Shown here: piece by piece, positions 7,473 through 17,100 of the stretch
Numbering within the stretch: position 1 is the stretch's first letter
Layout of the letters: every line of letters starts with the position of its first letter
Origin: UBA1822 sp963634795
Lineage (GTDB): Bacteria; Bacillota; Negativicutes; Veillonellales; Dialisteraceae
Length of the DNA: 31,318 nucleotides
Reading direction: 5' to 3'
NCBI GenBank assembly: GCA_963634795.1
Contig: CAVHDO010000006.1
Location: 1 to 31,318, forward strand
Translations under genes and position numbers: made by a program
The notes under the pieces: generated by a model
Told to the model about the DNA's origin: nothing
The model's database searches: none
Seen by the model: only the letters and a program-made list of their open reading frames with translations

Positions 7473-10400
7473 ATGAATGGCATGAACATAAAAATAAAAA
7501 ACTGGAAAGCATTGACGGCAGCGGTCGTATTGGCTGTCGGATTTTTGGTCGCGCCGCAGGGAGTGTGGGCGGCGACCTCCGTGAGTGGTGTTGGAACGAA
7601 AGAGACATTTAATGTGAATGGCGCGACGGCATCGGGCACCAATGCGACGGCTGTCGGGGATAGTGCGACTGCTTCCGGAGAGACTTCTACGGCTATCGGA
7701 TATAAAGCGAAGGCGGCTAATATTTATGCTGTCGCGTTGGGCGCAAATGCCAATGCGTACAGCAGATATTCCTTTGCAGTTGGTAATGGAGCGATAACGG
7801 GGACAGAAGATACCGTTGATTCCGGTGGAGTAGGCGGCATCGCCATCGGTAGCGCGACGACAACGGATGATACGACGACTGGAGCGACAGTGACAGGGGA
7901 TTATGGTATAGCGCTGGGAACTTCTTCGTCTGCGGTAGAATATTCGTTGGCGGTTGGCTATGGTACCAGTGCAACTGCGGCGAATGCGATGGCACTTGGG
8001 GAAGGGGCTACGGCTTCTGGCGCTTATGCTACTGCGCTGGGGAGCGGTGCGAGCGCACTTGCAGATTATACTTTTGCTGCTGGTAATGGAGCAACTGTTA
8101 AGGCGGATGGCACTTTTGATCACAAAGGAATAGGCGGTATTGCGATCGGTAGTGCGACGACAACGGATGGTACGACCACCGGAGCGACTGTTCTGGGGGA
8201 GCATGGTATAGCGATCGGCACATCTTCTTCGGCAACAATAATGAATGCAGTTGCTATTGGGTATGGTGCAACGGCAAGTCACGTTAGTGCGTTGGCTTTA
8301 GGAAACTCTAGTTATGCTAGGGGATGGTATTCCATAGCAATAGGTGATTCGTCTTCGGCGGTTCCTTCTTATTCAATAGTAATTGGTCGTGGAGCAAAAG
8401 TTGAAGCGGATACTTTGATATTTAATAATCAGGGGTCTATTGCGATTGGAAGCGGTCTCGGGATAAATGAAATTTCAGAATCTGCTCCTGGTGCGAATGT
8501 TAAGGGTAATATGGCTATAGCTATCGGCACGGCTTCTTCGACGGATTTATGTTCTGTTTCAATTGGTGCATATGCGACGGGGGAAGGAGGTTATACGACA
8601 ATTGTAGGATATCAAGCTACTGCAGAGAAGCGCTATGCTATCGCTTTGGGAACCTATGCAAGGGCAAAAACTGAATATAGTATGGCTATTGGGGTTAGTG
8701 CTGCAGCTGTTGGCCAAAAATCGATGGTTATTGGTGCCGATTCGACTGCATATGCAGATTATTCTTTAGCCTATGGTAATGGTGTTATCGTTGGTAATGG
8801 TACTAATCATGGCGAGGGCAATTATGAAATCGAAAAAGATTCTGATGGTAAGACAATTGGATATGGGGGTATTGCGATTGGCAATGGTTCCAGTTGGAGT
8901 ACTAGTGGCTTAGAAGCTCCTGCTCGTGTTGCGGCTAATTATGGTATTGCCATTGGGATGGCTTCTTCTGGATATGGAGAAAAGTCAGTAGCGCTAGGTT
9001 ATCTTTCTCGGACATATAACGAGGGGACGGTTTCTTTGGGAGCCATGTCGCATGCGGAGGGCGCATTTGCAACGGCTTTAGGTTTTACGGCGCAAGCGTA
9101 TGGGGAAAAATCAACGGCAATCGGATACCAATCTGTGGTACGAACGGATATTACGACAGAAGGCGATAATAAGGTAGCGACAGTTTCTTTTGGTCATCAA
9201 AAAGGAGATGTGCATTATGAAATTAGTGATGATCGTTTAGATTCTGAAGAATATTCTGATACGGTTTTGTCTCGGCTGACAAATGTCGCTAATGGGGTCA
9301 ATAATTATGATGCAGCGACCTATGGGCAATTGGTGAATGCGCAGGCCGTGACGACAACAACCGGCGAAGGGGATAGCGCGACGACAAGCACAACCTATAC
9401 GGTATATGAAGCCGGTGATGATGGCATCGTTACAGTCAAGACCAACGACGGCGGCACCGCATTCAAGATTAAAGTAGGAACAAGTGGAGGTGAAGATTCT
9501 CTCGTCATTGGAGATGCGACAAAGCATTGGGTCGATCTTGTGTGGAATGGAGCGGCTGATAGCACATCCGTGACGCGCGGAGAAAATTCGACGGCTTATG
9601 GGTATACGGCGAATGCGGCTGGAAACTATGCGACGGCGCTTGGTTATGGAGCTGGTGCTTTGGGTGAATATTCGATAGCTTATGGAGCGGCTAAAGCTTA
9701 TGATAATTCTTCTATAGCAATTGGGCGTGGGGCTGTAGCTGGCTATGACGGGACTCTTTACGGTGGGGTCGGTGGAATTGCAATCGGGGGCAGGGTGGAT
9801 ATTGATGAAACGACCTATCATCCCGGCGCTGAAGTCAGAGATGATTATGGAATTGCTATTGGTACGGCTTCAAATGCAATGGGCTATTCGACGACGGCAC
9901 TCGGATTTGGTGCTACTGCATGGCAGAGCGGCGCTATTTCTATCGGGAGTTCTTACGCATATGGTATGAGTTCAATTGCAATTGGCCAGGGCGGAGGTCT
10001 TCTCGAAACAAGAGCGGAGGGAAACTTTTCAATTGCCATTGGGGGTTATGCCGGCGCTTACGGTTATGGATCGACAGCGATCAATTATGAAGCAAAGGCA
10101 TATACCGACCGTTCTGTGGTAATTGGTTATAAAGCGACTGCCGGTGTAGACGCTCAAGTTAAAGATTCTCAAGGCGTCGGCGGAATTGCAATTGGAAGTT
10201 CTGAACTTGTAACGGGTCAAGATTATAATGGAGCCAAAGTCACGGGAGATTATGGGATCGCTATTGGCACCGGATCTTCATCGTTTAGTTATGCAACGGC
10301 TTTTGGGTATAAGGCTACGGCCAGTTTGCAATCAATTGCATTGGGGTATAAAGCGGATGCTTCTAATGCTTACAATATTGCCATTGGTGCGGAAGCGAAA

Positions 10401-13400
10401 ACCGTGTCGACTAACACGATTGCAATAGGGCATAGTGCCAGTTCGGAGGGAGGCTCTGGTATAGCAATAGGGAATGGCGCCAGCGCTTCGTCTTTCTCTA
10501 TTGCTATCGGGAGTAAATTGTCAGAGACATTAGTCACAAGTGCTGGTTATCACTCGGTTGCAATTGGGTCAGATGCCGTTTCGTCTGGTTCTTCGTCTAC
10601 GGCTATAAATTATGGCGCAAAAGCATATACTCAGAGTTCCATCGCAATTGGGGATTGTGCCATAGTTGGTGCCGAAGGTGTAAGTGGTTCTGGCGGCGTT
10701 AACGGAATTGCTGTCGGCAGACAAGCAAGTGTTACAGCTGATGGTGGTATAGCAATTGGTCTGAAAGCGACTGTATCTCCAGGCGTTACGGAGAAGTGGG
10801 ATGATATGGGCGGCATTGCAATTGGGAACGGAGCTGAAGCTACTGATACATGGACGATAGCTATCGGGTATAATGCAGAAGCGACAGACTATGAAGCTGT
10901 TGCTTTGGGACATGGTGCAAAAGCATCTGGTGATGCCGCTGTCGCTATTGGGAACGGAGCTCAAGCTTCTACTTTCTGGACAGTTGCTGCCGGGGCGAGC
11001 GCTGAAGCATCTGGCTATGTATCAATTGCACTTGGATATGCAGCAGGAGCATCTAGTCAATATTCGACCGCGATTGGGCAACGTGCAAAAGCTTCCGGTG
11101 ATTATGCAAGCGCTATTGGCTATCAGGCTAGGGTGACGGCTGCAAATGCAGTGGCGCTTGGGAGTAATTCTGTGGCGGATGCGGAAAATGTGGTTTCTGT
11201 CGGATATTCTTATACTCGATATGAAGGAACTCCTTTTGAAACGAAAGGGGAAGTGACTCGTAAGATTGTTCATGTCACGGATGGCACAGAGAGTTCGGAT
11301 GCGGCGACGTATGGGCAATTGGTGAATGCGCAGGCTGTGACGACAACGACCGGCGAAGGAGAAAGCGCGACGACAAGCACGACCTATACGGTATATGAAG
11401 CCGGTGAGGATGGCATCGTCACCGTCAAGACCAACGACGGCGGCACCGCATTCAAGATTAAAGTAGGAACAAGCGGTGGTGGAAGCTATGTGGATAGCGA
11501 TACGATTTCCATCGACAGCACGACCAATCAGCTTCGCGTCAAGAATATGGCGCAGAGCACATCCGATACTGAAGTGGCAAACGGAATGACGACGGCAAGC
11601 GGTATCGCTGCTTTGGCACTTGGAAGCCAAGCCGCGGCAAGCGGTCAGAGTGCTTTGGCTATAGGTACCGCCTCGAAAGCGATGGGCAATGGTGCCGTAG
11701 CTTTGGGCGCTACGAATCAGGCCAAAGCAAGCAATGCCTCCGCTCTGGGTGTGGATAATAAAGCCTACGCTCATCAAACCACCGCTATCGGGTATAACAA
11801 CACGGCAGGGGATACAGAAGGAACGTATAGCTTATTTGCGACTGCTATCGGCTCAGAGAATACCGCAGTCGGATATTACAATGTGGCTCTCGGTGGTAGT
11901 AACAAAGCGACAGGAGAATATTTCGCCAGCGCCATAGGTCTCGGGAATACATCCTCCGGGATCTCGTCTAGTGCATTCGGATATGGGAATACAGCTTCCG
12001 GGAATGCTTCCTCCGCATTCGGCGCGAATAACAAAGCGACCAATCTGCGTGCGACCGCGATGGGGACATCGAATCAGGCGCTCGAAGAAGACGCTATGGC
12101 TTTTGGAATCGGTAGCATAGTTACCGCCAATAAAGGAATGGCATTTGGTTATTCTGCTTATGTTGGGGCAGGAGATAGTACGACAGCCGATGCGACCGGC
12201 GCGGTAGCCATCGGAAACGAGGCCGTCAATACCGTATCTGGTACTGTTTCCTTCGGACATAAGCAAGGAGACTTTACAGGACAATATGTGTACACCGATA
12301 CAAAAGGGAATACACATTACAGCGCGACAAAAGAAGAAGGCTATACGGCAGAGACTTATGCAAGCAATCAATTTGCGCGCCTCACAAACGTTGCTTATGG
12401 GACGGATAAAAATGATGCGGCGGCCTATGGACAGATTGTGACAGGCGGTAGCTATAATTCTTCTGCTGGGACGTTGACTTTTACGAACGGAGCAGGGGAG
12501 ACGGCTTTCACCATTACAGGTATCGGTGCGGGTGGTGGTAGTGGCGCTTCATATACTGCTGGTCAAGGGATTGCTATTGATACCACAACTGACAATCCTA
12601 CCATTTCCGTCAAAGTCGACGGCAGTGATCTCACCGTCAGCGATAATGGCCTTGCCGTTAATAAGACTGGTACGGTCACAAGCGACAGCACCGGCATTGT
12701 GACGGGGCAGACTGTGTACAATTCGATGGTGACGAACGGTACCTATGATGAATCCACCGGAAGATTGACCTTCACGAAAGGGAATGGGGACACTTCCTTT
12801 AGTGTCGCAATCAACGGTACTGGCGTCATTTACAAAGGTGACGACAAAACGATCAGCGTTTCCGATAGCAACCAGATTTCTCTCAAATACGATACGACGG
12901 ATCTCACCGTAGGCGATAACGGTCTCGCCGTCAAGAAAGACGGAAAGGTCGAAAGTGGAAATACCAGTCTTGTGACGGGTGGCGCTGTCTATGATGCGAT
13001 GAAGTCTATGGATAACCAAGTGGCGCAACTCTCTGACGACATCCATCAAGTCGGCGCAGGAGCGGCTGCCTTGGCCGCTCTCCATCCGGAAGATTATGAT
13101 CCGAATGATAAAGTAAGCTTTGCTGTCGGCTACGGGCATTACAAAGGAGCCAACGCAGGAGCTTTAGGCGCTTTTTTCAAACCGAATGAGGATACGACAG
13201 TGTCCATGGCCAGCACAATAGGGAACGGAGATCCCATGGTGAATTTGGGCGTTTCCTTCAAGCTGGGGAACAAAGGCAAGAAGGCCGGCACTTATCGGAG
13301 CGCCGTGGATCTGGTAAATAGAATAGATGCATTGGAAGCCAATATGGCCAGAGAAATCCAGCGTAACAAGATCCAAGACTCCCGCCTTGATTCGCAAGAG

Positions 13401-13490
13401 AAACGGATTGCGCAGCTGGAAGCGGATAATGCCAGACTGCAGCAACAAATTGCCAATCTTCTCTCTGGCATAGGAGTGGCGATTCGTTAA
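7473..13490 (+). CDS. YadA-type trimeric autotransporter adhesin 1
   Basis: Surface adhesin of 2005 aa, secreted by Sec and anchored as a trimer in the outer membrane. Start: the ATG at 7473 has GGGAG at 7457-7461, 11 bases upstream; an in-frame ATG at 7455 lacks a ribosome site. Signal peptide 1-33 has a basic start, core ALTAAVVLAVGFLVA and probable cut VWA|A. Three YadA-head blocks of roughly 14-16-residue repeats (TAIGYKAKA, VALGANANA, GGIAIG) lie at about 45-590, 700-1245 and 1370-1595. Each ends in a neck: LTNVANGVNNYDAATYGQL (~600), IVHVTDGTESSDAATYGQL (~1263), LTNVAYGTDKNDAAAYGQI (~1633). A stalk follows, then the four-strand barrel segment (~1860-1932). Unusually, 73 more residues follow, including a coiled coil (about 1947-1995). 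Ligand unknown. Confidence 0.95.
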   Translation: MNGMNIKIKNWKALTAAVVLAVGFLVAPQGVWAATSVSGVGTKETFNVNGATASGTNATAVGDSATASGETSTAIGYKAKAANIYAVALGANANAYSRYSFAVGNGAITGTEDTVDSGGVGGIAIGSATTTDDTTTGATVTGDYGIALGTSSSAVEYSLAVGYGTSATAANAMALGEGATASGAYATALGSGASALADYTFAAGNGATVKADGTFDHKGIGGIAIGSATTTDGTTTGATVLGEHGIAIGTSSSATIMNAVAIGYGATASHVSALALGNSSYARGWYSIAIGDSSSAVPSYSIVIGRGAKVEADTLIFNNQGSIAIGSGLGINEISESAPGANVKGNMAIAIGTASSTDLCSVSIGAYATGEGGYTTIVGYQATAEKRYAIALGTYARAKTEYSMAIGVSAAAVGQKSMVIGADSTAYADYSLAYGNGVIVGNGTNHGEGNYEIEKDSDGKTIGYGGIAIGNGSSWSTSGLEAPARVAANYGIAIGMASSGYGEKSVALGYLSRTYNEGTVSLGAMSHAEGAFATALGFTAQAYGEKSTAIGYQSVVRTDITTEGDNKVATVSFGHQKGDVHYEISDDRLDSEEYSDTVLSRLTNVANGVNNYDAATYGQLVNAQAVTTTTGEGDSATTSTTYTVYEAGDDGIVTVKTNDGGTAFKIKVGTSGGEDSLVIGDATKHWVDLVWNGAADSTSVTRGENSTAYGYTANAAGNYATALGYGAGALGEYSIAYGAAKAYDNSSIAIGRGAVAGYDGTLYGGVGGIAIGGRVDIDETTYHPGAEVRDDYGIAIGTASNAMGYSTTALGFGATAWQSGAISIGSSYAYGMSSIAIGQGGGLLETRAEGNFSIAIGGYAGAYGYGSTAINYEAKAYTDRSVVIGYKATAGVDAQVKDSQGVGGIAIGSSELVTGQDYNGAKVTGDYGIAIGTGSSSFSYATAFGYKATASLQSIALGYKADASNAYNIAIGAEAKTVSTNTIAIGHSASSEGGSGIAIGNGASASSFSIAIGSKLSETLVTSAGYHSVAIGSDAVSSGSSSTAINYGAKAYTQSSIAIGDCAIVGAEGVSGSGGVNGIAVGRQASVTADGGIAIGLKATVSPGVTEKWDDMGGIAIGNGAEATDTWTIAIGYNAEATDYEAVALGHGAKASGDAAVAIGNGAQASTFWTVAAGASAEASGYVSIALGYAAGASSQYSTAIGQRAKASGDYASAIGYQARVTAANAVALGSNSVADAENVVSVGYSYTRYEGTPFETKGEVTRKIVHVTDGTESSDAATYGQLVNAQAVTTTTGEGESATTSTTYTVYEAGEDGIVTVKTNDGGTAFKIKVGTSGGGSYVDSDTISIDSTTNQLRVKNMAQSTSDTEVANGMTTASGIAALALGSQAAASGQSALAIGTASKAMGNGAVALGATNQAKASNASALGVDNKAYAHQTTAIGYNNTAGDTEGTYSLFATAIGSENTAVGYYNVALGGSNKATGEYFASAIGLGNTSSGISSSAFGYGNTASGNASSAFGANNKATNLRATAMGTSNQALEEDAMAFGIGSIVTANKGMAFGYSAYVGAGDSTTADATGAVAIGNEAVNTVSGTVSFGHKQGDFTGQYVYTDTKGNTHYSATKEEGYTAETYASNQFARLTNVAYGTDKNDAAAYGQIVTGGSYNSSAGTLTFTNGAGETAFTITGIGAGGGSGASYTAGQGIAIDTTTDNPTISVKVDGSDLTVSDNGLAVNKTGTVTSDSTGIVTGQTVYNSMVTNGTYDESTGRLTFTKGNGDTSFSVAINGTGVIYKGDDKTISVSDSNQISLKYDTTDLTVGDNGLAVKKDGKVESGNTSLVTGGAVYDAMKSMDNQVAQLSDDIHQVGAGAAALAALHPEDYDPNDKVSFAVGYGHYKGANAGALGAFFKPNEDTTVSMASTIGNGDPMVNLGVSFKLGNKGKKAGTYRSAVDLVNRIDALEANMAREIQRNKIQDSRLDSQEKRIAQLEADNARLQQQIANLLSGIGVAIR
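9312..9490 (+). repeat. Neck-linker duplication within adhesin 1, copy 1
   Basis: This segment encodes ATYGQLVNAQAVTTTT through TAFKIKVGTSGG. It recurs at 11301-11479 with only scattered mismatches. The offset is 1989 bp, or 663 codons, so recombination between the copies would keep the frame and remove one whole head block. Confidence 0.85.
11301..11479 (+). repeat. Neck-linker duplication within adhesin 1, copy 2
   Basis: Second copy of the segment at 9312-9490, following the neck that closes head block 2. Differences are mostly single bases (for example GGCCGTG against GGCTGTG, and GGGGATAG against GGAGAAAG). Confidence 0.85.
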
Positions 13491-13680
13491 TTCTTTTTCA
13501 TGTGATGAATTATTTCTCGTCACTTTGCAGAATAGTGATTTCGGTCGAAAAAATTCATCGCAACTTCATTTTCTTGGTGGAACTGTTGAATCGAAAAAGC
13601 GGCGTTAAGAACCTTCACGCTGTAGCTTTTGAGATTCGGCTTTCCATATACTTCTCCAACGCCGGAAACGGCAGCGAAAG

Positions 13681-13706
13681 GGGCGGGCTTTGAGCCTGTC
13701 CTTTTT
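13681..13706 (+). terminator. Possible Rho-independent terminator after adhesin 1
   Basis: GGGCGGGCT (13681-13689) pairs with AGCCTGTCC (13693-13701) through nine pairs, two of them G-U, around a TTG loop. TTTTT follows at 13702-13706. It lies 190 bases past the stop codon; no better hairpin with a T run is seen closer. Confidence 0.55.
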
Positions 13707-14039
13707 GCATGAGGAAAGCAAGGGAAGATCATTTGCAGTGTAAGCGATGGAAGCAGAGTTTCGCTTCTTTGCCAGCAGAATTTTTTACATCCAATGCCAC
13801 GGAAAGCAGATCGGGATGAAGCCCTGTATCTGACCGTTTTCCGGCTCCAATAAAAAAAGCTGCCATAAAAAGCATCGGATTTTTTGGTGGGACTATTTTG
13901 ATTCGAATTTTCTGACGGCTACTGTATCATTTCTAGATGTTTTGGATTTCGGTGGAGATGATAGGTATCTCGATACAGTCGTATATAATTGGCGGTATCA
14001 ATGTATTTGCGTTAGACGCAAAAGCCGAGTACGACCAAA

Positions 14040-14150
14040 GCCACGTCTTTCACCGCCAACGCCGCCAAAGAAAAGAGGAACCCAAGTCGGGCTCCCCATT
14101 TCTGTTAGCAGAAAACTTCTCATCTCAAACGCCTCAAAAGGAAAGCAAGA
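14040..14150. repeat. Dispersed intergenic repeat (TCATCTCAAACGCC family)
   Basis: It carries CGCCGCCAAAGAAAAG, the small hairpin TTTCTGTTAGCAGAAA and CTTCTCATCTCAAACGCC followed by TCAAAAGGAAAGC. The same elements appear at 149-202 and 18701-18757, and in reverse complement in the tandem repeat at 6861-7262. Confidence 0.6.
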
Positions 14151-14160
14151 CACAGCCATG

Positions 14161-14195
14161 CCAACTCCTAACTCCTAACTACTAATTGCTAACTG
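14161..14195. repeat. Five-unit CTAACTN heptamer array reaching into addA
   Basis: Five 7-bp units run without a break: CCAACTC, CTAACTC, CTAACTA, CTAATTG and CTAACTG. The last two (14182-14195) form the final codons and the TAG stop of addA on the minus strand. A related array lies at 31182-31213. Confidence 0.85.
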
Positions 14196-17100
14196 GTATT
14201 TCCCTTCCCAGCGCGAAACTCCATAGGTAGAGACCTTTCATCGGGAGGCCGAGGAGTCTTTCGGCGGCTTCTCCGTAGATTTGGAGCTGCGGGGCGTAGT
14301 GGGCGGCGAGTTCTTCGGCGGTTTTGGCGCGGTCGGTTTTGTAATCGATGACGATGGCGCCGGTTTCCGTTTCCAAGAGGCAGTCCATGGTGCCTTGGAG
14401 GAAAACGCGTTCGCTTTCTTCGCATGCGGGATAGAAACGACGCGCCGGGATGAGGAGGGAGAAGGGCATTTCTTTGTGAATTTTTTTGGAGCGGCGGAGG
14501 GCGTCACCCAGGGGGCTTCGGAGGAAGGCGGCGATGTCTTCGGCGGGATTTTTGCCGGGACGGTCGCGGAGGAGAATCTTGGCTTCGCTTTCATTGAAAA
14601 TGCCTTTCTCCGCTGCGTTTTGGAGGGCGGCGCGGACGGAGGCGGCGTCCGTGAGGCGGGCGAGATCCAAAATTTCCATGGCTTTGTGCATGAGCGTGCC
14701 GTAGGATGTGCCGGCGGTTTTTGTTTCTTCTGGCGCGAGGAAGGCGGGCGGCGTCGCGAAGTCCGGCGGCAGGGCGTCCGTTTCTTCCAAATTGTCCGCG
14801 AGGACGACGGAGGGCATTTCTTCTTCTTTTTCGGCTTCGGCCAGGCGCACGGCGGCGGTGGCGGTGAGCTTGGCGGGCGTTTTCGTCGCGCCGGGATTTT
14901 CGTATTGCCAGAGGAAACGATTTTTTAGCCAATCGGGCGCTTTTCCTTTTTGGGAGAGGAAACGAAGCGCGGCGGCTGTTTCCGTATCGATTTGCGCGGC
15001 GAGGGTTTCCGTTTTTTCTTCTTCGGTCAAAAGGTCCGCGAGGCTCGTGGCGGTGAAGGTGAAGTGAGACGGTTCGGCGTCGTCGGTGATGACGGCGTCT
15101 TTTTGATTGTCGCCCCAAAGGTCTGCGAGGGAGCGGCTGGTCAGGGCGGCGGGGAGAATCCAATCGAGGTAGCAACGGGCGCGGAGGGCGAGATGCGGCG
15201 GCAGGCCTTTGTTTCCTTTCAAATTTTGCGCGAGGTCGCTGATGATTTTTTCGGCGTCGGCGGTCGTGCCGCAGAGGATGAGTTTGTCTTTGGCGCGGGT
15301 CATGGCGACGTAGAGGAGGCGCGCTTCTTCGGCGAGGGCTTCGCGGCGGATGGCGGCGCGGACGGTGTACCAGTAGAGCGTGGGCCAGCGGAGGAGCCCG
15401 GTTTTTTCGAGGCGGCAAAGGCCGAGGCCGAGGTCTTTGTGGATGAGGCCGGTGCCGGAGAGGTCCATTTTGTTGAAGGAGTCGCCGGCGGCGGCCAGGA
15501 TGACGACGGGAAATTCGAGGCCTTTGCTCTTGTGAATGGTCATGATGCGGACGGCGTTTCCTGCGTCGGTGGGCGCGGCTTCTTGGCGGAAATTGCGGCC
15601 GCTGTCTTCGGTGCGGCGCATGTAGGCGAGGAAACCGGGAAGGCCGCCGGTGTCGTCTTCGTCGCGGCGGCGGGCGGCGGAGAGGAGGGAGAGGACGCGG
15701 GCGCGGCGCATATCACCGCCCGGCATGCCGGAAAGGTACGCGGGGAAATCGGTGTCGGCGAGGATGGTTTCCAAAAGGTCGGCGACGCCTTCGGCGCGGG
15801 AAAGAGCGCGCCATGTCCGATATTGTTTCCGGAAACGGACGAGGCGGCCGGCGTCGCTTTCGGGGAGCCGCGCGGTCCCGGCGGAAACGGCGTCCCAGAG
15901 GGAAGTAGGATTTTCGAGGCGGAGCAGAGCCAGCGCTTCTTCGCCGAGGCCGACGAGGGGCGAGCGGAGGACGGCGGCGCAGGAAAGGTCTTGGTGCGGA
16001 TTGTCAAGAAGGCGGAGGAGCGCGAGGAGAATCTGAATTTCGGCGGCGGCAAAGAAATCGCTACCCTGCTCGGTGAGGCTGGGAATGCCGGCGTCGGCCA
16101 GGGTCGCTTGCAGGAATCCGGCGCGTTTTTCCGCGGCGCGGACGAGAATGGCGATGTCGCGGTATTCGACGGGTCGGAAACTGCCGTCTTTGTCCTGGAC
16201 GACTTTTCGGCTCGCGATGAGGTCTTGGACGGTCCGCGCGATGAGGCGGGCTTCGATTTCTTTTTTCTCCAAATCTGTGTCGACGGTCTCGTCTTCGTCG
16301 GCGTCTTTGCCGGGCGTATTGACGAGGGAAATATCGACGGTGCCGCCGATGTAATTTTCGGGAAGGTCGGCTTTTCGGCCGGGATAGAGCGCTTCCTTTT
16401 CGCCGTAGCCGATTTCGAGCGGCGCGCCGTCTTCCGTTTTCTGCAAAAGCTGACGGAAAATGTGATTCGTCGCGGAGAGGACCGCCGCGTCGCTGCGGAA
16501 ATTCAAATTCAAATCAATGCGGCGATTTTCGGGATCGTTTTCCGGGAAACTTTCGTATTTCCCGAGGAAAATGCCGGGATCGGCCTGGCGGAAACGGTAG
16601 ATACTCTGCTTGAGATCGCCGACGAGGAAACGGTTTCTTCCGTCGGAAATCAGAGCGGTGATGAGCTCTTGGATGCCATTCGTGTCTTGGTATTCGTCGA
16701 GCATGACTTCGCGGTATTTCGCGCGCAGGGCGAGCGCCGTCTCGGAGGGAAGGGGGCACTCGGGCGTCGAGCCGTCCGCCAAAAGGAGGCGGAGGGCGGC
16801 GTGCTCCATGTCGTGAAATTCCATGAGGCCGTCTTTCTTTTTGCGCGCCATGTAGGCGTCGTGAAATTCGAGGAGGAGCGTGGAGAGCATGGAAACGAGC
16901 GGACGCGCGGCGGCCATGTCGCGAGCCCATTGCGCGGGTGCGACGGAAAAGTACGTCTCGCGATGTTTCTTCAATTCGTCTTTGACGACTTTGCGAAGGG
17001 CTTGGATTTCGTCTTTGGCGCGGAGGAAATCTTCGTCCTCTTGGCCGCGGATGGAGGGGAGGCGGGTGAAGAAATCTGTGTGCACGGCGCGGTACCATTC

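Larger units (their letters stand above)
13491..14160. other. Intergenic region between convergent adhesin 1 and addA
   Basis: About 670 bases with no supportable gene. Short open frames exist on both strands, for example 13520-13732 minus and 13937-14185 plus, but none has a ribosome site, a recognisable family or a convincing start. Besides the hairpin at 13681 and the dispersed repeat from 14040, the stretch 13710-14040 shows nothing that can be named. It may hold decayed sequence. Confidence 0.5.

Noticed and set aside
13520..13732. Minus-strand frame of 70 codons after adhesin 1
   Set aside because: No ribosome site and no recognised family; it overlaps the candidate terminator at 13681. 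It may be a decayed fragment, but this cannot be supported.
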